Part shown: in pieces, positions 7,969 through 16,765 of the stretch | How the letters are laid out: the number at the start of each line of letters is the position of its first letter | Position numbering within the stretch: the first letter of the stretch is position 1 | From: JAHDHW01 sp965220465 | GTDB lineage: Bacteria; Bacteroidota; Bacteroidia; Chitinophagales; Saprospiraceae | Length of the DNA: 64,000 nt | Direction of reading: 5' to 3' | NCBI GenBank assembly: GCA_965220465.1 | Contig: CBDCPZ010000023.1 | Coordinates: 496,001 to 560,000, forward strand | Notes under the pieces: model-generated | Seen by the model: only the letters and a program-made list of their open reading frames with translations | Told to the model about the DNA's origin: nothing | Databases searched by the model: none | Translations under genes and position numbers: made by a program

Positions 7969-9657
7969 TTATTTGACTACTAATTTTTGGAAATTGGCAT
8001 TTTGCTCATCAAATATTCCATTATATATCGAAATCCGATAACGATATTTTCCTGGAGTTTCAGGCGCCTGAATTTCAATCTGAAATGATTTAGTTTCGCC
8101 TGCCTTTAAACTTTTTAGTGGAAATTCGGGCATTGCCAATCCACGTTTTACTTCTTTTTTAAATTCAAAAATAAAGTATCGCAATTCCAGTTTTTTACCA
8201 TTATTTCCTACAAAATCAATATCTTTTTCAGTTGGATTAAAGATTTCGATATTTTGAGTTATTCGATCATTCGGAGCACATTTATTTATTGGATTTTGAA
8301 TCTTGATTCTAACTCGATCTGTGAAATGAAAATCGTTTAAAGTATCAAATTTTATTTTTTCAACTTCATCTCCCAACCAAATTCCGTTAGGGTCATCTTC
8401 TGCTACATTATAATACCGTAAAGCATTTTTACCTTGAAGGCGTTCTTCATCGCCGTAAAACAAATCGTATTGATTGCCGGCATGTTCGACAGTGCTCGGT
8501 GAATGACTGTTGCCATCCGCATAAAATTTATACTTAGAAACTTTTTGATAATTGTTGTAAAAAATAACCGGCGTTTCTCCCGAAAGTTCTTTCAAATCCA
8601 TAGCCCATTTTTTCCATCCATGAAATTCATCACTCAATCGAACCACTCTTTTAGGTAAAACATTGAAAGCGAGGATAATACGAAATGCAAAAACCAGAAT
8701 CAAAGTTGGAACTGCAATTCGGTATACCCATCGAACCGTTATTTCTCTATTTTCAATGTAATGGTAAGCTAGGTATAAAAGTGGAATCATTCCCGTGGCT
8801 GTCCAATTTGCCTCTACCCTTCCTCTAAAACTATTGAAAAGAAAAAATCCAAAGATTCCATAAAAACACCATTTCATGGTCCGCTCAAAACGCTCTTCAG
8901 GCTTAAATTTGAAAGCGGCCCAAAACAATATGAAACCAATAAATGGCCCGAAAACCAGTAATTGCCCCAAAATGTATTCAAACACAAAACCAATGCGGTA
9001 CGGTTCCGGTGATCGATCCAATAAATGAAACCTGAAAGTTGGAAAATCATGTATATATTGCCAATAAAAATGAGGGATCAGCAAAATAGTTGCTCCAAAT
9101 ATTATAACCCAAAAACTTCTACGTTTTAGCAAATGAAGGTTCGGTAATAAAGTAAATAACAGAACTACAATGCCGTGATATTTACTATATCCAATCGAAG
9201 CTACGACAAGAGTGAGTGCTAAAGTATAATACCAATTGTCATTATCAAGATAGTATTTCAGCAATAAAATGAATAAACTTACCGTAACCAGAAGCGAACT
9301 ATCCGGAGCTGCCATAAAACCAAAATGAGCAATCACGCAGCTAAAAAGCATTGCGAAAAACAGCAAAGTATTTTTAGGTGCAATTGTTTTCCAAATACAC
9401 CAAATCGATAACGCATTTGCCAAAACAATAAAAAGTCGGACGCCTAATTCGTTTTTAAACAAAGCATAGCCCATCGCAATCAATAAAGGCGAAGCGGGAG
9501 GATGATCAAAGTAACCCCAGTCTAAATTTTGTGAAAATACCCAATAATAGGCTTCATCATTTGCGAGCTCTGTAAATACACTTTGTAGCAAATTAATAAG
9601 GACGACAATTCCGATATAAAATAATGGGTTATTTAAAATGGCTTTCGTTTTGCTCAT
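7969..9657 (-). CDS. Glycosyltransferase family 39 (PMT/ArnT-like) membrane protein
   Basis: 562 aa, about 10-12 membrane helices over the first 350 residues. The first periplasmic loop carries the GT39/PMT signature: acidic pair Asp34-Glu35 in LANDEAYYW, then DHPP at residues 51-54. These enzymes transfer a sugar from a polyprenyl-phosphate donor to protein or lipid A on the periplasmic side. The last 200 residues are soluble and end in a beta-sandwich-like domain (IQIEAQ..KAGETKSF..PGKYRYRISIYNG), an extension absent from minimal ArnT enzymes. Monocistronic: the next gene is divergent. A TACTTTTG box lies just 7 bp upstream of the ATG. Acceptor and sugar unknown. Confidence 0.85.
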   Translation of the reverse strand: MSKTKAILNNPLFYIGIVVLINLLQSVFTELANDEAYYWVFSQNLDWGYFDHPPASPLLIAMGYALFKNELGVRLFIVLANALSIWCIWKTIAPKNTLLFFAMLFSCVIAHFGFMAAPDSSLLVTVSLFILLLKYYLDNDNWYYTLALTLVVASIGYSKYHGIVVLLFTLLPNLHLLKRRSFWVIIFGATILLIPHFYWQYIHDFPTFRFHLLDRSPEPYRIGFVFEYILGQLLVFGPFIGFILFWAAFKFKPEERFERTMKWCFYGIFGFFLFNSFRGRVEANWTATGMIPLLYLAYHYIENREITVRWVYRIAVPTLILVFAFRIILAFNVLPKRVVRLSDEFHGWKKWAMDLKELSGETPVIFYNNYQKVSKYKFYADGNSHSPSTVEHAGNQYDLFYGDEERLQGKNALRYYNVAEDDPNGIWLGDEVEKIKFDTLNDFHFTDRVRIKIQNPINKCAPNDRITQNIEIFNPTEKDIDFVGNNGKKLELRYFIFEFKKEVKRGLAMPEFPLKSLKAGETKSFQIEIQAPETPGKYRYRISIYNGIFDEQNANFQKLVVK

Positions 9658-10205
9658 AGGCTACAAAAGTAGCAATTTCAGAAAATTTATTAAGTTTTAA
9701 GATTGTTTTTCTAGTATTGAAAAGTATAAAGAAAATTTTAATATTTGATAAAGCACCTCATTGTTTAGCGTTTTAAGCTGCTCTATTTAATAAGAGCTTT
9801 TAGGTTCGTTCTTTTTACTGACGGTTTTCCTAAATCAATGCAATAATAGAAGCCACGAATAAAAAAATCCACTAAATGATTCAAAATGCACAAAGTTTAT
9901 AAACGGATCAATGATTCAATTTATAATGGTAAATTGTTGATATGGTTTTACCTACTTTTTATCGTGATTCAAATGGAAATCTTTCTAAATATTTGTTTTA
10001 ATTGAAGAATGTTGAAGTTCGTTATTGAAATGTAAATATTCAAATAGACTATTTTTAGTTAATGATAATAGTAAGATTTAAGAAAAAAAGTATTCATTAA
10101 ATCGCGCTAAAACGCGTGCAACCCTTTTCCTTTTAATTACAATAATTTTTAATGTTACTTTTTTTGTAAATTGCTTTTTTACATCATTCAAATAAAAGAC
10201 AAACT
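9658..10205. other. Intergenic divergent promoter region
   Basis: 548 bp, very AT-rich, between the divergent GT39 and acyl-CoA dehydrogenase genes. On the minus strand TACTTTTG (complement of 9664-9671) matches the Bacteroidota -7 box for GT39, though a matching -33 box is weak and the leader would be nearly absent. No ORF with coding character and no RNA gene seen. Confidence 0.35.
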
Positions 10206-12017
10206 ATGGCTAATGTATATATAAGTATGGACAATCTTGATTTTTTACTTAAAGACGTCCATCGGATAGAAGACCTTCTGTCGTCACCACTCTATCAGGA
10301 TTATGATTTGGAGAGTTTTGATATTATGCTGAATGCAGCCAAAGATTTAGCGGACAAAGTGTATTTCCCTTGTTTCAGAGAAATGGACGAGCAGCCTGCT
10401 TATTATGAAGATGGAAAAGTGATTGTGCATCCAGGACTGGAGGAGGTCATCAAAAAAACGGCAGAAGGAGGTTGGTTAGGCACTTGTTTTAGCTATGAAG
10501 ATGGTGGAATCCAATTGCCTCAAATGGTTTTTCATGCAGCAAGCCACATCTTTCAGGCAGCAAATAATAATGTTGTGGGTTACAATAATTTAACCACAGG
10601 ATCGGCTAATCTGATCGTAACTTTCGGGAGCCAGCAATTGAAAGATTTGTACGTTCCAAAAATGCTTTCCGGAAAATGGATGGGGACCATGGCTTTAACG
10701 GAGCCGCAGGCTGGTAGCTCATTGTCAGATATTACGACATCTGCTACCCTATCGAAAGATGGCTCGTACTCCATTAAAGGGCAAAAGATTTTTATTTCGG
10801 GTGGAGACCATCAGTTTGCTGAAAATTTCGTACATCTTACCTTAGCCCGGATTGATGGAGCACCGGCTGGTGTTAGAGGTATTTCGCTCTTCGTAGTTCC
10901 TAAGTTTCGTCCAAATAGTGATGGATCACTTTCAAATAATGATGTAATTGTTGCTGGTGACTTTCAGAAAATGGGGCAAAAAGGCTACGCAACAACCCAT
11001 TTGGTTTATGGAGAAAATAATGACTGCGAAGGTTACCTGGTAGGTGAACCAAATCTTGGATTGAAATATATGTTTCAAATGATGAATGAAGCGAGGATCG
11101 ATGTTGGATTGACCGCTGCATCGGTTGCATCTGCGGCATATTATGCTTCGCTTCAGTATGCGAAAGAGCGGCCACAAGGTAGAAAATTGAGTAGTTCCGG
11201 TAAAAAGAATGTTGTTGAAGAACAAACTTTGATTATCAACCATCCTGATGTTCGTCGCATGTTATTTTTGGAGAAAGCCATCACCGAAGGGGCGCTAAGT
11301 TTGTTATTCGAATGTTCAAGGCTTGTGGATTTGCATCGAATTTCGGAAGGGGAAGAAAAAGAAAATTATCATTTGTTATTAGAATTTTTAACACCAATTG
11401 CCAAAACCTATCCTTCTGAAATGGGCCGTGAGTCGATCAGCAATGGACTTCAGGTTTTAGGCGGATATGGATTTTGTAGCGATTTTCCTTTGCAACAATA
11501 TTATCGTGATATTCGAATCATGTCACTTTATGAGGGAACAACGGGTATTCAGTCTCTGGATTTGCTTTCGCGAAAAGTTCCAATGGCAAAAGGAAAAGCA
11601 CTCAATTTGATTTTAACAGAAATAAACAAAACGATCAAAGCGGCAAGTGAAGTGGAATCTTTAAAAACCTGTACTGAAGATCTAAATGAAAAAGTAAAAT
11701 TGATCGGTAAAACGTTACAATACCTGAGTGGTTTTGCTCAAAATGGAGATTATGAAAGATACCTTGCAGATGCTTCGATTTTTATGGAACTGACCAGTAC
11801 CGTTGTAGTAGCCTGGCAGTGGCTCAAGCAGGCAATCGTTGCAAATAATGTTCTGGAATCTGGGAATATGAAATTTGACCGGCTATTTTATGAAAGTAAA
11901 ATACACACCATGAAGTTTTATTTTAAATATGAATTGCCTAAAACCATTGGCTTGGCCGAAACGTTAACTAATCCGGAAGTACTCACAATTATTAAAGAAA
12001 AAGAGCTGATTTTATAA
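10206..12017 (+). CDS. Acyl-CoA dehydrogenase (long form with C-terminal extension)
   Basis: 603 aa. Acyl-CoA dehydrogenase N, middle and C-terminal domains are evident: ALTEPQAGSSLSDI (FAD/substrate signature, about residues 160-173), GQKIFISGGDH, and YRDIRIMSLYEGTTGIQ with the Glu that acts as catalytic base in this subgroup. The extra C-terminal helical domain of about 130 residues resembles the long FadE5/DmdC-type enzymes. It should oxidise an acyl-CoA to the trans-2-enoyl-CoA, passing electrons to ETF. Chain length or special substrate (such as methylthiopropionyl-CoA) cannot be set from sequence. The SCP2 gene 60 bp downstream fits a lipid-handling unit. Confidence 0.92.
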   Translation: MANVYISMDNLDFLLKDVHRIEDLLSSPLYQDYDLESFDIMLNAAKDLADKVYFPCFREMDEQPAYYEDGKVIVHPGLEEVIKKTAEGGWLGTCFSYEDGGIQLPQMVFHAASHIFQAANNNVVGYNNLTTGSANLIVTFGSQQLKDLYVPKMLSGKWMGTMALTEPQAGSSLSDITTSATLSKDGSYSIKGQKIFISGGDHQFAENFVHLTLARIDGAPAGVRGISLFVVPKFRPNSDGSLSNNDVIVAGDFQKMGQKGYATTHLVYGENNDCEGYLVGEPNLGLKYMFQMMNEARIDVGLTAASVASAAYYASLQYAKERPQGRKLSSSGKKNVVEEQTLIINHPDVRRMLFLEKAITEGALSLLFECSRLVDLHRISEGEEKENYHLLLEFLTPIAKTYPSEMGRESISNGLQVLGGYGFCSDFPLQQYYRDIRIMSLYEGTTGIQSLDLLSRKVPMAKGKALNLILTEINKTIKAASEVESLKTCTEDLNEKVKLIGKTLQYLSGFAQNGDYERYLADASIFMELTSTVVVAWQWLKQAIVANNVLESGNMKFDRLFYESKIHTMKFYFKYELPKTIGLAETLTNPEVLTIIKEKELIL

Positions 12018-12077
12018 ATTAAATTCGAAATAAATTACCTTAGAACTTTCATACTCTTAATCACAAAAACAAGCAAA

Positions 12078-12374
12078 ATGAGTTTAGAAACAATTTTGGA
12101 AAAACTAAATAAACAAGCTGGAAATATTTCTCCAATTGGAGCACGCGTAAAATTTGTATTGGATGAACATACAATTTTTGTAGATGGAACTGGAGAAGCC
12201 AATGTGGTTTCTAACAGCGATGCTGAAGCAGATTGTGTTATTTCAACTACTTTGGATACTTTCAATAAGTTGAAAAGTGGTGAGCTCAATGCAATGATGG
12301 CCGTCATGACCGGCAAAGTAAAAATTAAAGGGGACATGGGAATTGCCATGAAACTTCAATCTTTGCTCAGTTAA
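12078..12374 (+). CDS. SCP2 sterol-binding domain protein
   Basis: 98 aa comprising only an SCP-2 fold: INPGxARVKFVLDEH-like start, FVDGTGEANVVSNSDAEADCVISTT strand region, then the typical LKSGELNAMMAVMTGKVKIKGDMGIAMKLQ motif. Such small proteins bind fatty acyl-CoAs or other lipids in a hydrophobic tunnel and are thought to shuttle substrates. It lies 60 bp after the acyl-CoA dehydrogenase gene on the same strand and probably shares its transcript. Cytoplasmic, no signal peptide. Confidence 0.9.
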   Translation: MSLETILEKLNKQAGNISPIGARVKFVLDEHTIFVDGTGEANVVSNSDAEADCVISTTLDTFNKLKSGELNAMMAVMTGKVKIKGDMGIAMKLQSLLS

Positions 12375-12792
12375 TTTAAAAAGTAGAATAACCATTCAAA
12401 TTCTGTTTAGAACCGGTCAAATAATTAATTTCTGAATTAAAAGAGGGAACTTAATTTTGACAATTACTTAAATTCAAAACACACCTTTTTAAAGGGAATT
12501 CAGGAATAGCCCAATTGGTCTTTTCACTTTGAGTTTTCATTCTCAAGTAATGATTCGCTGCATTACTTTAAAAATAAAGTGTTTCAAATTTTCTCTTCCG
12601 TTTGCCTATTTTACCAAACTATCAACTATTGTAAAACCTTGATTTTCAATAGGTTTTCCTTAAATTAAAGTATTTTTCGAAAAGTTTAAATGGTAATCAA
12701 TCACACAAATTCACGCATAACTTTAATTTCATTAACCTACAACCGAAATTCACTTGTATCTTTGCATTAAGATATATTTTTAAAAAATAATT
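12375..12792. other. Intergenic region upstream of lpxD
   Basis: 418 bp without a gene. It contains a 7-bp inverted repeat (aaaacct...aggtttt, about 12633-12657), possibly an end signal for the SCP2 transcript, and a candidate promoter at its 3' end (listed separately). Confidence 0.4.
12757..12764 (+). promoter_or_regulatory. Candidate Bacteroidota -7 box of lpxD
   Basis: TATCTTTG matches the TAnnTTTG consensus and lies 28 bp before the lpxD ATG; the -33 region (ttaa about 19 bp upstream) is weak. Confidence 0.5.
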
Positions 12793-13881
12793 ATGGAAAT
12801 TCAGGCAAAGGATATTTTTAAAGAGAATGGTGAAGCATGTTACCTCATAGCACTAAAAGGTAATGTAAATGCAATGATAAAAGGAATGAAATCATTTGGT
12901 GCAGGTGAAAGCGAAGACCTCGTTGTTATCCCAAACAAAGATGCTTTCAAGAAAGTGGAAGGGAAATCTTTTGCCGCTGTTGTTATTCCAAAAGAATTGA
13001 CAGAGCAAGCTTCGAGCTTTCCAAAAAGCACAGCAGTTTTTATTAGTGCAGCAATTGGACTGAGTCATGCCCTTCTCAAACAAAAATTGGGAGATCATGA
13101 TTATTCGATTGCAGGATGGGAAAGAGTTCATCCTTCTTCAGTCATTCATGAAAGCGTTAAAATTCCATCATCAACTACCATCGGACCAAAAGTAGTGATA
13201 GAAAAAGGTGCTGTTATTGGTGAAAATTGCAGAATAATGACCAATGTTGTGATTGAACATAATGCTGTGATTGGAAATGATGTGCAAATTCATCCCGGAA
13301 CGATAATCGGTTGGGATTGTAAAATCGGAGATCATTGCGTGATTTTGTCCAATTCGGTGATTGGCGGGGAAGGCTTTGGATTTTCTCAGGATCAATATTT
13401 TAATCACCATCGAATTCCACAAACCGGAAATGTGATTTTAGGAAAGAATGTTACCGTTGGAGCCTTAAACACAATTGACCGAGGCACCTACGAAGCTACC
13501 ATAATTGGTGATGGGACGATCATTGATAACATGTGTCATATCGCTCATAATGTAAAAATCGGAAAAAATTGCATTATTTTATCTGGCTTTCTGTGTGCAG
13601 GATCGTGTACAATTGGTGATAGAGTTGTCGCAAGCGGAGGCACAATGTTGAAAGATCATGTAAATATTTGTAGTGACGTATATTTGATGCACCGGGCAGG
13701 AGTGGTTAAGGATATTAAGCAACCGGGTATGTACGCAGGATCACCCGTTCTTCCGCTACCAAACTATGTGAAAAGTAATGCCATTTATGCTCAATTACAT
13801 GAAATGCGCCAAAAACTACGCGGCTTAACCGGCCAGAAAACGCTTTCTAGTAATGGGGAAAAATCGAAAAAGGTAGATTAG
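12793..13881 (+). CDS. lpxD: UDP-3-O-acylglucosamine N-acyltransferase (LpxD family)
   Basis: 362 aa. An N-terminal uridine-binding-like domain (about residues 1-105) is followed by a left-handed beta-helix of hexapeptide repeats (about 110-320). LpxD landmarks are GGEGFGF at 191-197, NTIDRGT at 226-232 and IAHNVKIG with the expected catalytic His252. The enzyme adds the N-linked 3-hydroxyacyl chain to UDP-3-O-acyl-GlcN in lipid A synthesis. The helical C-terminus (YAQLHEMRQKLRGL) is the trimerising, ACP-interacting tail. Unlike the usual arrangement it is not next to lpxC/fabZ or lpxA, so it may be a second LpxD-type acyltransferase. It has its own promoter candidate. Confidence 0.85.
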   Translation: MEIQAKDIFKENGEACYLIALKGNVNAMIKGMKSFGAGESEDLVVIPNKDAFKKVEGKSFAAVVIPKELTEQASSFPKSTAVFISAAIGLSHALLKQKLGDHDYSIAGWERVHPSSVIHESVKIPSSTTIGPKVVIEKGAVIGENCRIMTNVVIEHNAVIGNDVQIHPGTIIGWDCKIGDHCVILSNSVIGGEGFGFSQDQYFNHHRIPQTGNVILGKNVTVGALNTIDRGTYEATIIGDGTIIDNMCHIAHNVKIGKNCIILSGFLCAGSCTIGDRVVASGGTMLKDHVNICSDVYLMHRAGVVKDIKQPGMYAGSPVLPLPNYVKSNAIYAQLHEMRQKLRGLTGQKTLSSNGEKSKKVD

Positions 13882-13899
13882 AAAATTTCAAAGGAATGT

Positions 13900-14316
13900 T
13901 CACATTACGATTTTTTTAAAAACAACATCAGCTCTTCGATTTTTTAGTTTTCCTTCCCAAGTGTTGTTGTCGTAGATAGGATTTAACTCACCAAAATCTT
14001 TTATTCCAACCATTTCTCTTGGAATATTTTTTAAAACCAATTGCCGGACAACCATTTCACTGCGCATTTCAGAAAGCCATTGATTGTATTCAACTCCACC
14101 GATGTCATCCGTATGCCCGTGGACACTGATTTCGTACTCTTCAATATTTGGAATACTTTCTATAAACTCCTGTAAATCAATTTGCTGCTCTTCATCTATT
14201 CTGTAATCTCCTCCGCCAAAATAGATACTCTGGATATAAACGGGTTCTCCTTTGGTTTGGGCAAAAATTATCGAGTTGATTGAAATACAAAACAATATTG
14301 GGAGGATCAATTTCAT
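13900..14316 (-). CDS. OmpA-like peptidoglycan-associated domain protein
   Basis: 138 aa with a type I signal peptide of about 19 residues (ending IIFAQ). The mature protein is a stand-alone OmpA-C-type fold: a beta-strand with IYFGGGDYRID, the family core EISVHGHTDDIGG (HTD/IG positions of the peptidoglycan-binding loop), helix YNQWLSEMRSEMVVRQLV and the closing NRRADVVF. It should bind the peptide stem of peptidoglycan in the periplasm; no lipobox or barrel is present. Converges on lpxD with an 18-bp gap. Confidence 0.85.
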   Translation of the reverse strand: MKLILPILFCISINSIIFAQTKGEPVYIQSIYFGGGDYRIDEEQQIDLQEFIESIPNIEEYEISVHGHTDDIGGVEYNQWLSEMRSEMVVRQLVLKNIPREMVGIKDFGELNPIYDNNTWEGKLKNRRADVVFKKIVM

Positions 14317-14360
14317 TTTAAAACCATTTCTTTCTAAGATAAGAATTTGACTGGAAAAGG

Positions 14361-14394
14361 TTTGTTAAAATTTTCAATTCTTTGTCTATATTTA
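14361..14394 (+). promoter_or_regulatory. Candidate promoter of the sialate O-acetylesterase gene
   Basis: TTTG at 14361-14364, 22-bp spacer, TATATTTA at 14387-14394 (one mismatch to TAnnTTTG). Transcription would start near 14400, so a TTG start codon at 14382 would be untranscribed; this supports the ATG at 14436. Confidence 0.5.
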
Positions 14395-14435
14395 GAATTT
14401 ATACCCTTAATTGTATTGAGTATTACATTAATAAA

Positions 14436-16364
14436 ATGATGAAATTCTTTCTTTTTATCCTTCTCTTTTTTGGTTTCCAGAACCACAATGAAGCTAAAAT
14501 CAGTTTATCCAAATTATTTGGTGACAACATGGTGATGCAACGTGATCAGAAGATAAATGTCTGGGGAACAGCGGATTATGATGAAAGAATTGTGGTTACT
14601 TTTCTTAACCGAACTTATCGTGCTACTCCTGATGATTCTGGAAAATGGCTTGTTACTTTTTCGGAAATGGAGACAGGAGGGCCTTTCGAAATGATTGTTG
14701 CTGGAATGGAGGACAAAATTGTCGTGACAAATATCCTGATCGGCGATGTCTGGATTTGTAGCGGGCAATCGAATATGGAATGGTCAGTTAAACAATCTGA
14801 TAATGCGAAGCAAGAAATTCAAAATGCAAAAGACAACCAAATAAGACATTTTAAAATTCCGCATGCTTACAGTGAATTTCCTGTGGATACATTAAGTGGT
14901 GGAGTTTGGCTGGAATGTTCTTCGGAATCTGTTGGAGATTTTACTGCGGTTGGATATTATTTTGCAAAGGAATTGCGAAAACATCAGGATGTTCCGATTG
15001 GGATATTAAATTGCAGCTGGGGGGCAAGTAAAATTCAAGCCTGGATGGACGGCCAATCTCTTGGAATTAAAAATAGCCCGTTTTCAGTTTCGCCGGTTGC
15101 AACTTATTTAGAGGAAGAAAAAGAAATTACACGAACCAATTTGTTAAAACAGCTTGACACATTGCCTTTGGAGGATATGGGAAAACTTAGAAATGTTCCG
15201 GTTTGGGCTCAACTGGCTTACCCCGATAATGATTGGAAAACCATGAATTTGCCAGTCCTTTGGGAAACAGAAGGTTTTTCAGAACTTGATGGTGTGGTTT
15301 GGTTTCGAAAAGAAATTTTTCTTTCAAAAGAAGAAGCTCAAAATAGCATAACGTTGAATCTTGGTAAAATCGATGATTCCGATTCTACTTACTTAAATGG
15401 AAAATTTGTTGGAAGCATGTCCATGGCTTATGACAAAATCAGAACTTACAAGATTTCCTCTTCCTTTTTAAAAGAAGGAAAAAATATGGTCACGGTTTGG
15501 GTTGATGATGTAGGAAGAGGTGGTGGAATTTATGGAGAAAAGGAAACGCTATTTTATGAATCTGTCAATGGAAAAAAATCGCTTTCCGGAGCATGGAAAT
15601 TTAAAGTCGGAAAAGTATATTTGAATAAAATCAAGGAGCCTAATAAAATTCCTACACTTCTCTTTAACGGAATGATCAAGCCGATTCAAAACTTTCCTGT
15701 AAAAGGAGTTTTATGGTACCAGGGCGAAGCAAATGCAAACAAAAAAGAAGTGGAAAATTACCAATTTCTTTTTCCAAAAATGATTTCATTATGGCGAAAG
15801 ATCTGGAATACAGATTTGCCATTTCTATGGGTACAACTCGCAAATTTTCAATCCATAACCGATGATCCCAATCGCCCAAGTAATTGGGCCGTTTTGAGAG
15901 CATCCCAATCAAAAGCATTGGATCTAGAAAACACCGGACAAGCGATTGCCATTGATATTGGAGATACCTGGGACATTCATCCTAAAAACAAACAAGAAGT
16001 TGGCCGAAGATTATCTTTGATTGCACGAAAAGTGGCTTATCAAGAAGATATTGTTTTTTCTGGACCAGTCTATGAATCCATGATTTTAGAAGGCAATAAA
16101 ATTCGTTTAAAATTCAAACATATCGGTTCAGGAATAATTGCAAATGATAGCGCTGAGTTTTTAGAATCATTTATCATTGCAGGAAAAAACAGGAAATTTG
16201 AATGGGCAAAAGCAACTATCGAAGGCGATGAAATTATAGTTTGGAGTGACAAGGTGAAAAATCCAAAAGCGGTTCGATATGCTTGGTCTAATAATCCTGA
16301 AAAAATTAATTTTTATAACAAAGAAGGACTTCCGGCAGCACCTTTTCGAACGGATGATTGGTGA
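14436..16364 (+). CDS. Sialate O-acetylesterase (SGNH-type)
   Basis: 642 aa from the ATG at 14436, chosen because it opens a good signal peptide (MMKFFLFILLFFGF) and lies downstream of the promoter candidate; the longer frame begins with a TTG. Sialate-O-acetylesterase features are the nucleophile motif GQSNMEW (Ser, near residue 108), VLWYQGEAN and the catalytic Asp/His pair in DTWDIHPKNK, with an inserted beta-sandwich domain (WFRKEIFLSKEEA...TYLNGKFVG) between them. Such enzymes remove O-acetyl groups from sialic acids or other acetylated sugars. Periplasmic or secreted. No sialidase or Nan genes are nearby, so the true substrate could be an acetylated polysaccharide. Confidence 0.9.
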   Translation: MMKFFLFILLFFGFQNHNEAKISLSKLFGDNMVMQRDQKINVWGTADYDERIVVTFLNRTYRATPDDSGKWLVTFSEMETGGPFEMIVAGMEDKIVVTNILIGDVWICSGQSNMEWSVKQSDNAKQEIQNAKDNQIRHFKIPHAYSEFPVDTLSGGVWLECSSESVGDFTAVGYYFAKELRKHQDVPIGILNCSWGASKIQAWMDGQSLGIKNSPFSVSPVATYLEEEKEITRTNLLKQLDTLPLEDMGKLRNVPVWAQLAYPDNDWKTMNLPVLWETEGFSELDGVVWFRKEIFLSKEEAQNSITLNLGKIDDSDSTYLNGKFVGSMSMAYDKIRTYKISSSFLKEGKNMVTVWVDDVGRGGGIYGEKETLFYESVNGKKSLSGAWKFKVGKVYLNKIKEPNKIPTLLFNGMIKPIQNFPVKGVLWYQGEANANKKEVENYQFLFPKMISLWRKIWNTDLPFLWVQLANFQSITDDPNRPSNWAVLRASQSKALDLENTGQAIAIDIGDTWDIHPKNKQEVGRRLSLIARKVAYQEDIVFSGPVYESMILEGNKIRLKFKHIGSGIIANDSAEFLESFIIAGKNRKFEWAKATIEGDEIIVWSDKVKNPKAVRYAWSNNPEKINFYNKEGLPAAPFRTDDW

Positions 16365-16732
16365 TCGATTTAGATTTTTACGCTAAAAATTGATCAAATA
16401 AGGTGTCAAAATTCAATTTCCCGACATTTCTAACTATTTATTCCCGATTTATGTATCGAATTTTTCAGAAAATGATTTCTGTTTTATTAACTTAGGGTTT
16501 TAATCAGAAAAATTAGCTTTCAAACCTCCCGTCCTTACTTAATAATTATTTTATAATTATATCAACTAATAATGTGCTTAATTGAATGCCAAGAGTCTAT
16601 TAACTTAGTTTCTTAGGTATAGAATGATTATATTTGTAAGGGTTTTATAAATATAATTGCTAATAAAACGTAGACAGGAATTCGGATTTATCGTTTTCCT
16701 TACAATTTTTTAAACAAACTTAATCCCTCCTA
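16365..16732. other. Intergenic region upstream of the adhesin pair
   Basis: 368 bp, AT-rich. The first 40 bp contain an imperfect inverted repeat (tgatcgatttag...ctaaaaattgatca) that might end the acetylesterase transcript. A promoter candidate for the first adhesin gene is at 16605-16636. No ORF seen. Confidence 0.4.
16605..16636 (+). promoter_or_regulatory. Candidate promoter of the first adhesin gene
   Basis: TTAG (16605-16608), 20-bp spacer, TATATTTG (16629-16636): a perfect TAnnTTTG -7 box with a near-consensus -33 box. The leader to the ATG at 16766 would be about 120 nt. Confidence 0.5.
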
Positions 16733-16765
16733 ATGGAAGAACGGATTAATCAATTGGATTTTTTG

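Noticed and set aside
14382..14435. N-terminal extension of the acetylesterase starting at TTG 14382
   Set aside because: It overlaps the candidate -7 box and lacks a signal peptide start; ATG 14436 fits better.
14436..16364. A sialic-acid catabolic operon
   Set aside because: No sialidase, lyase, epimerase or kinase of the Nan pathway is nearby; only the acetylesterase is present.
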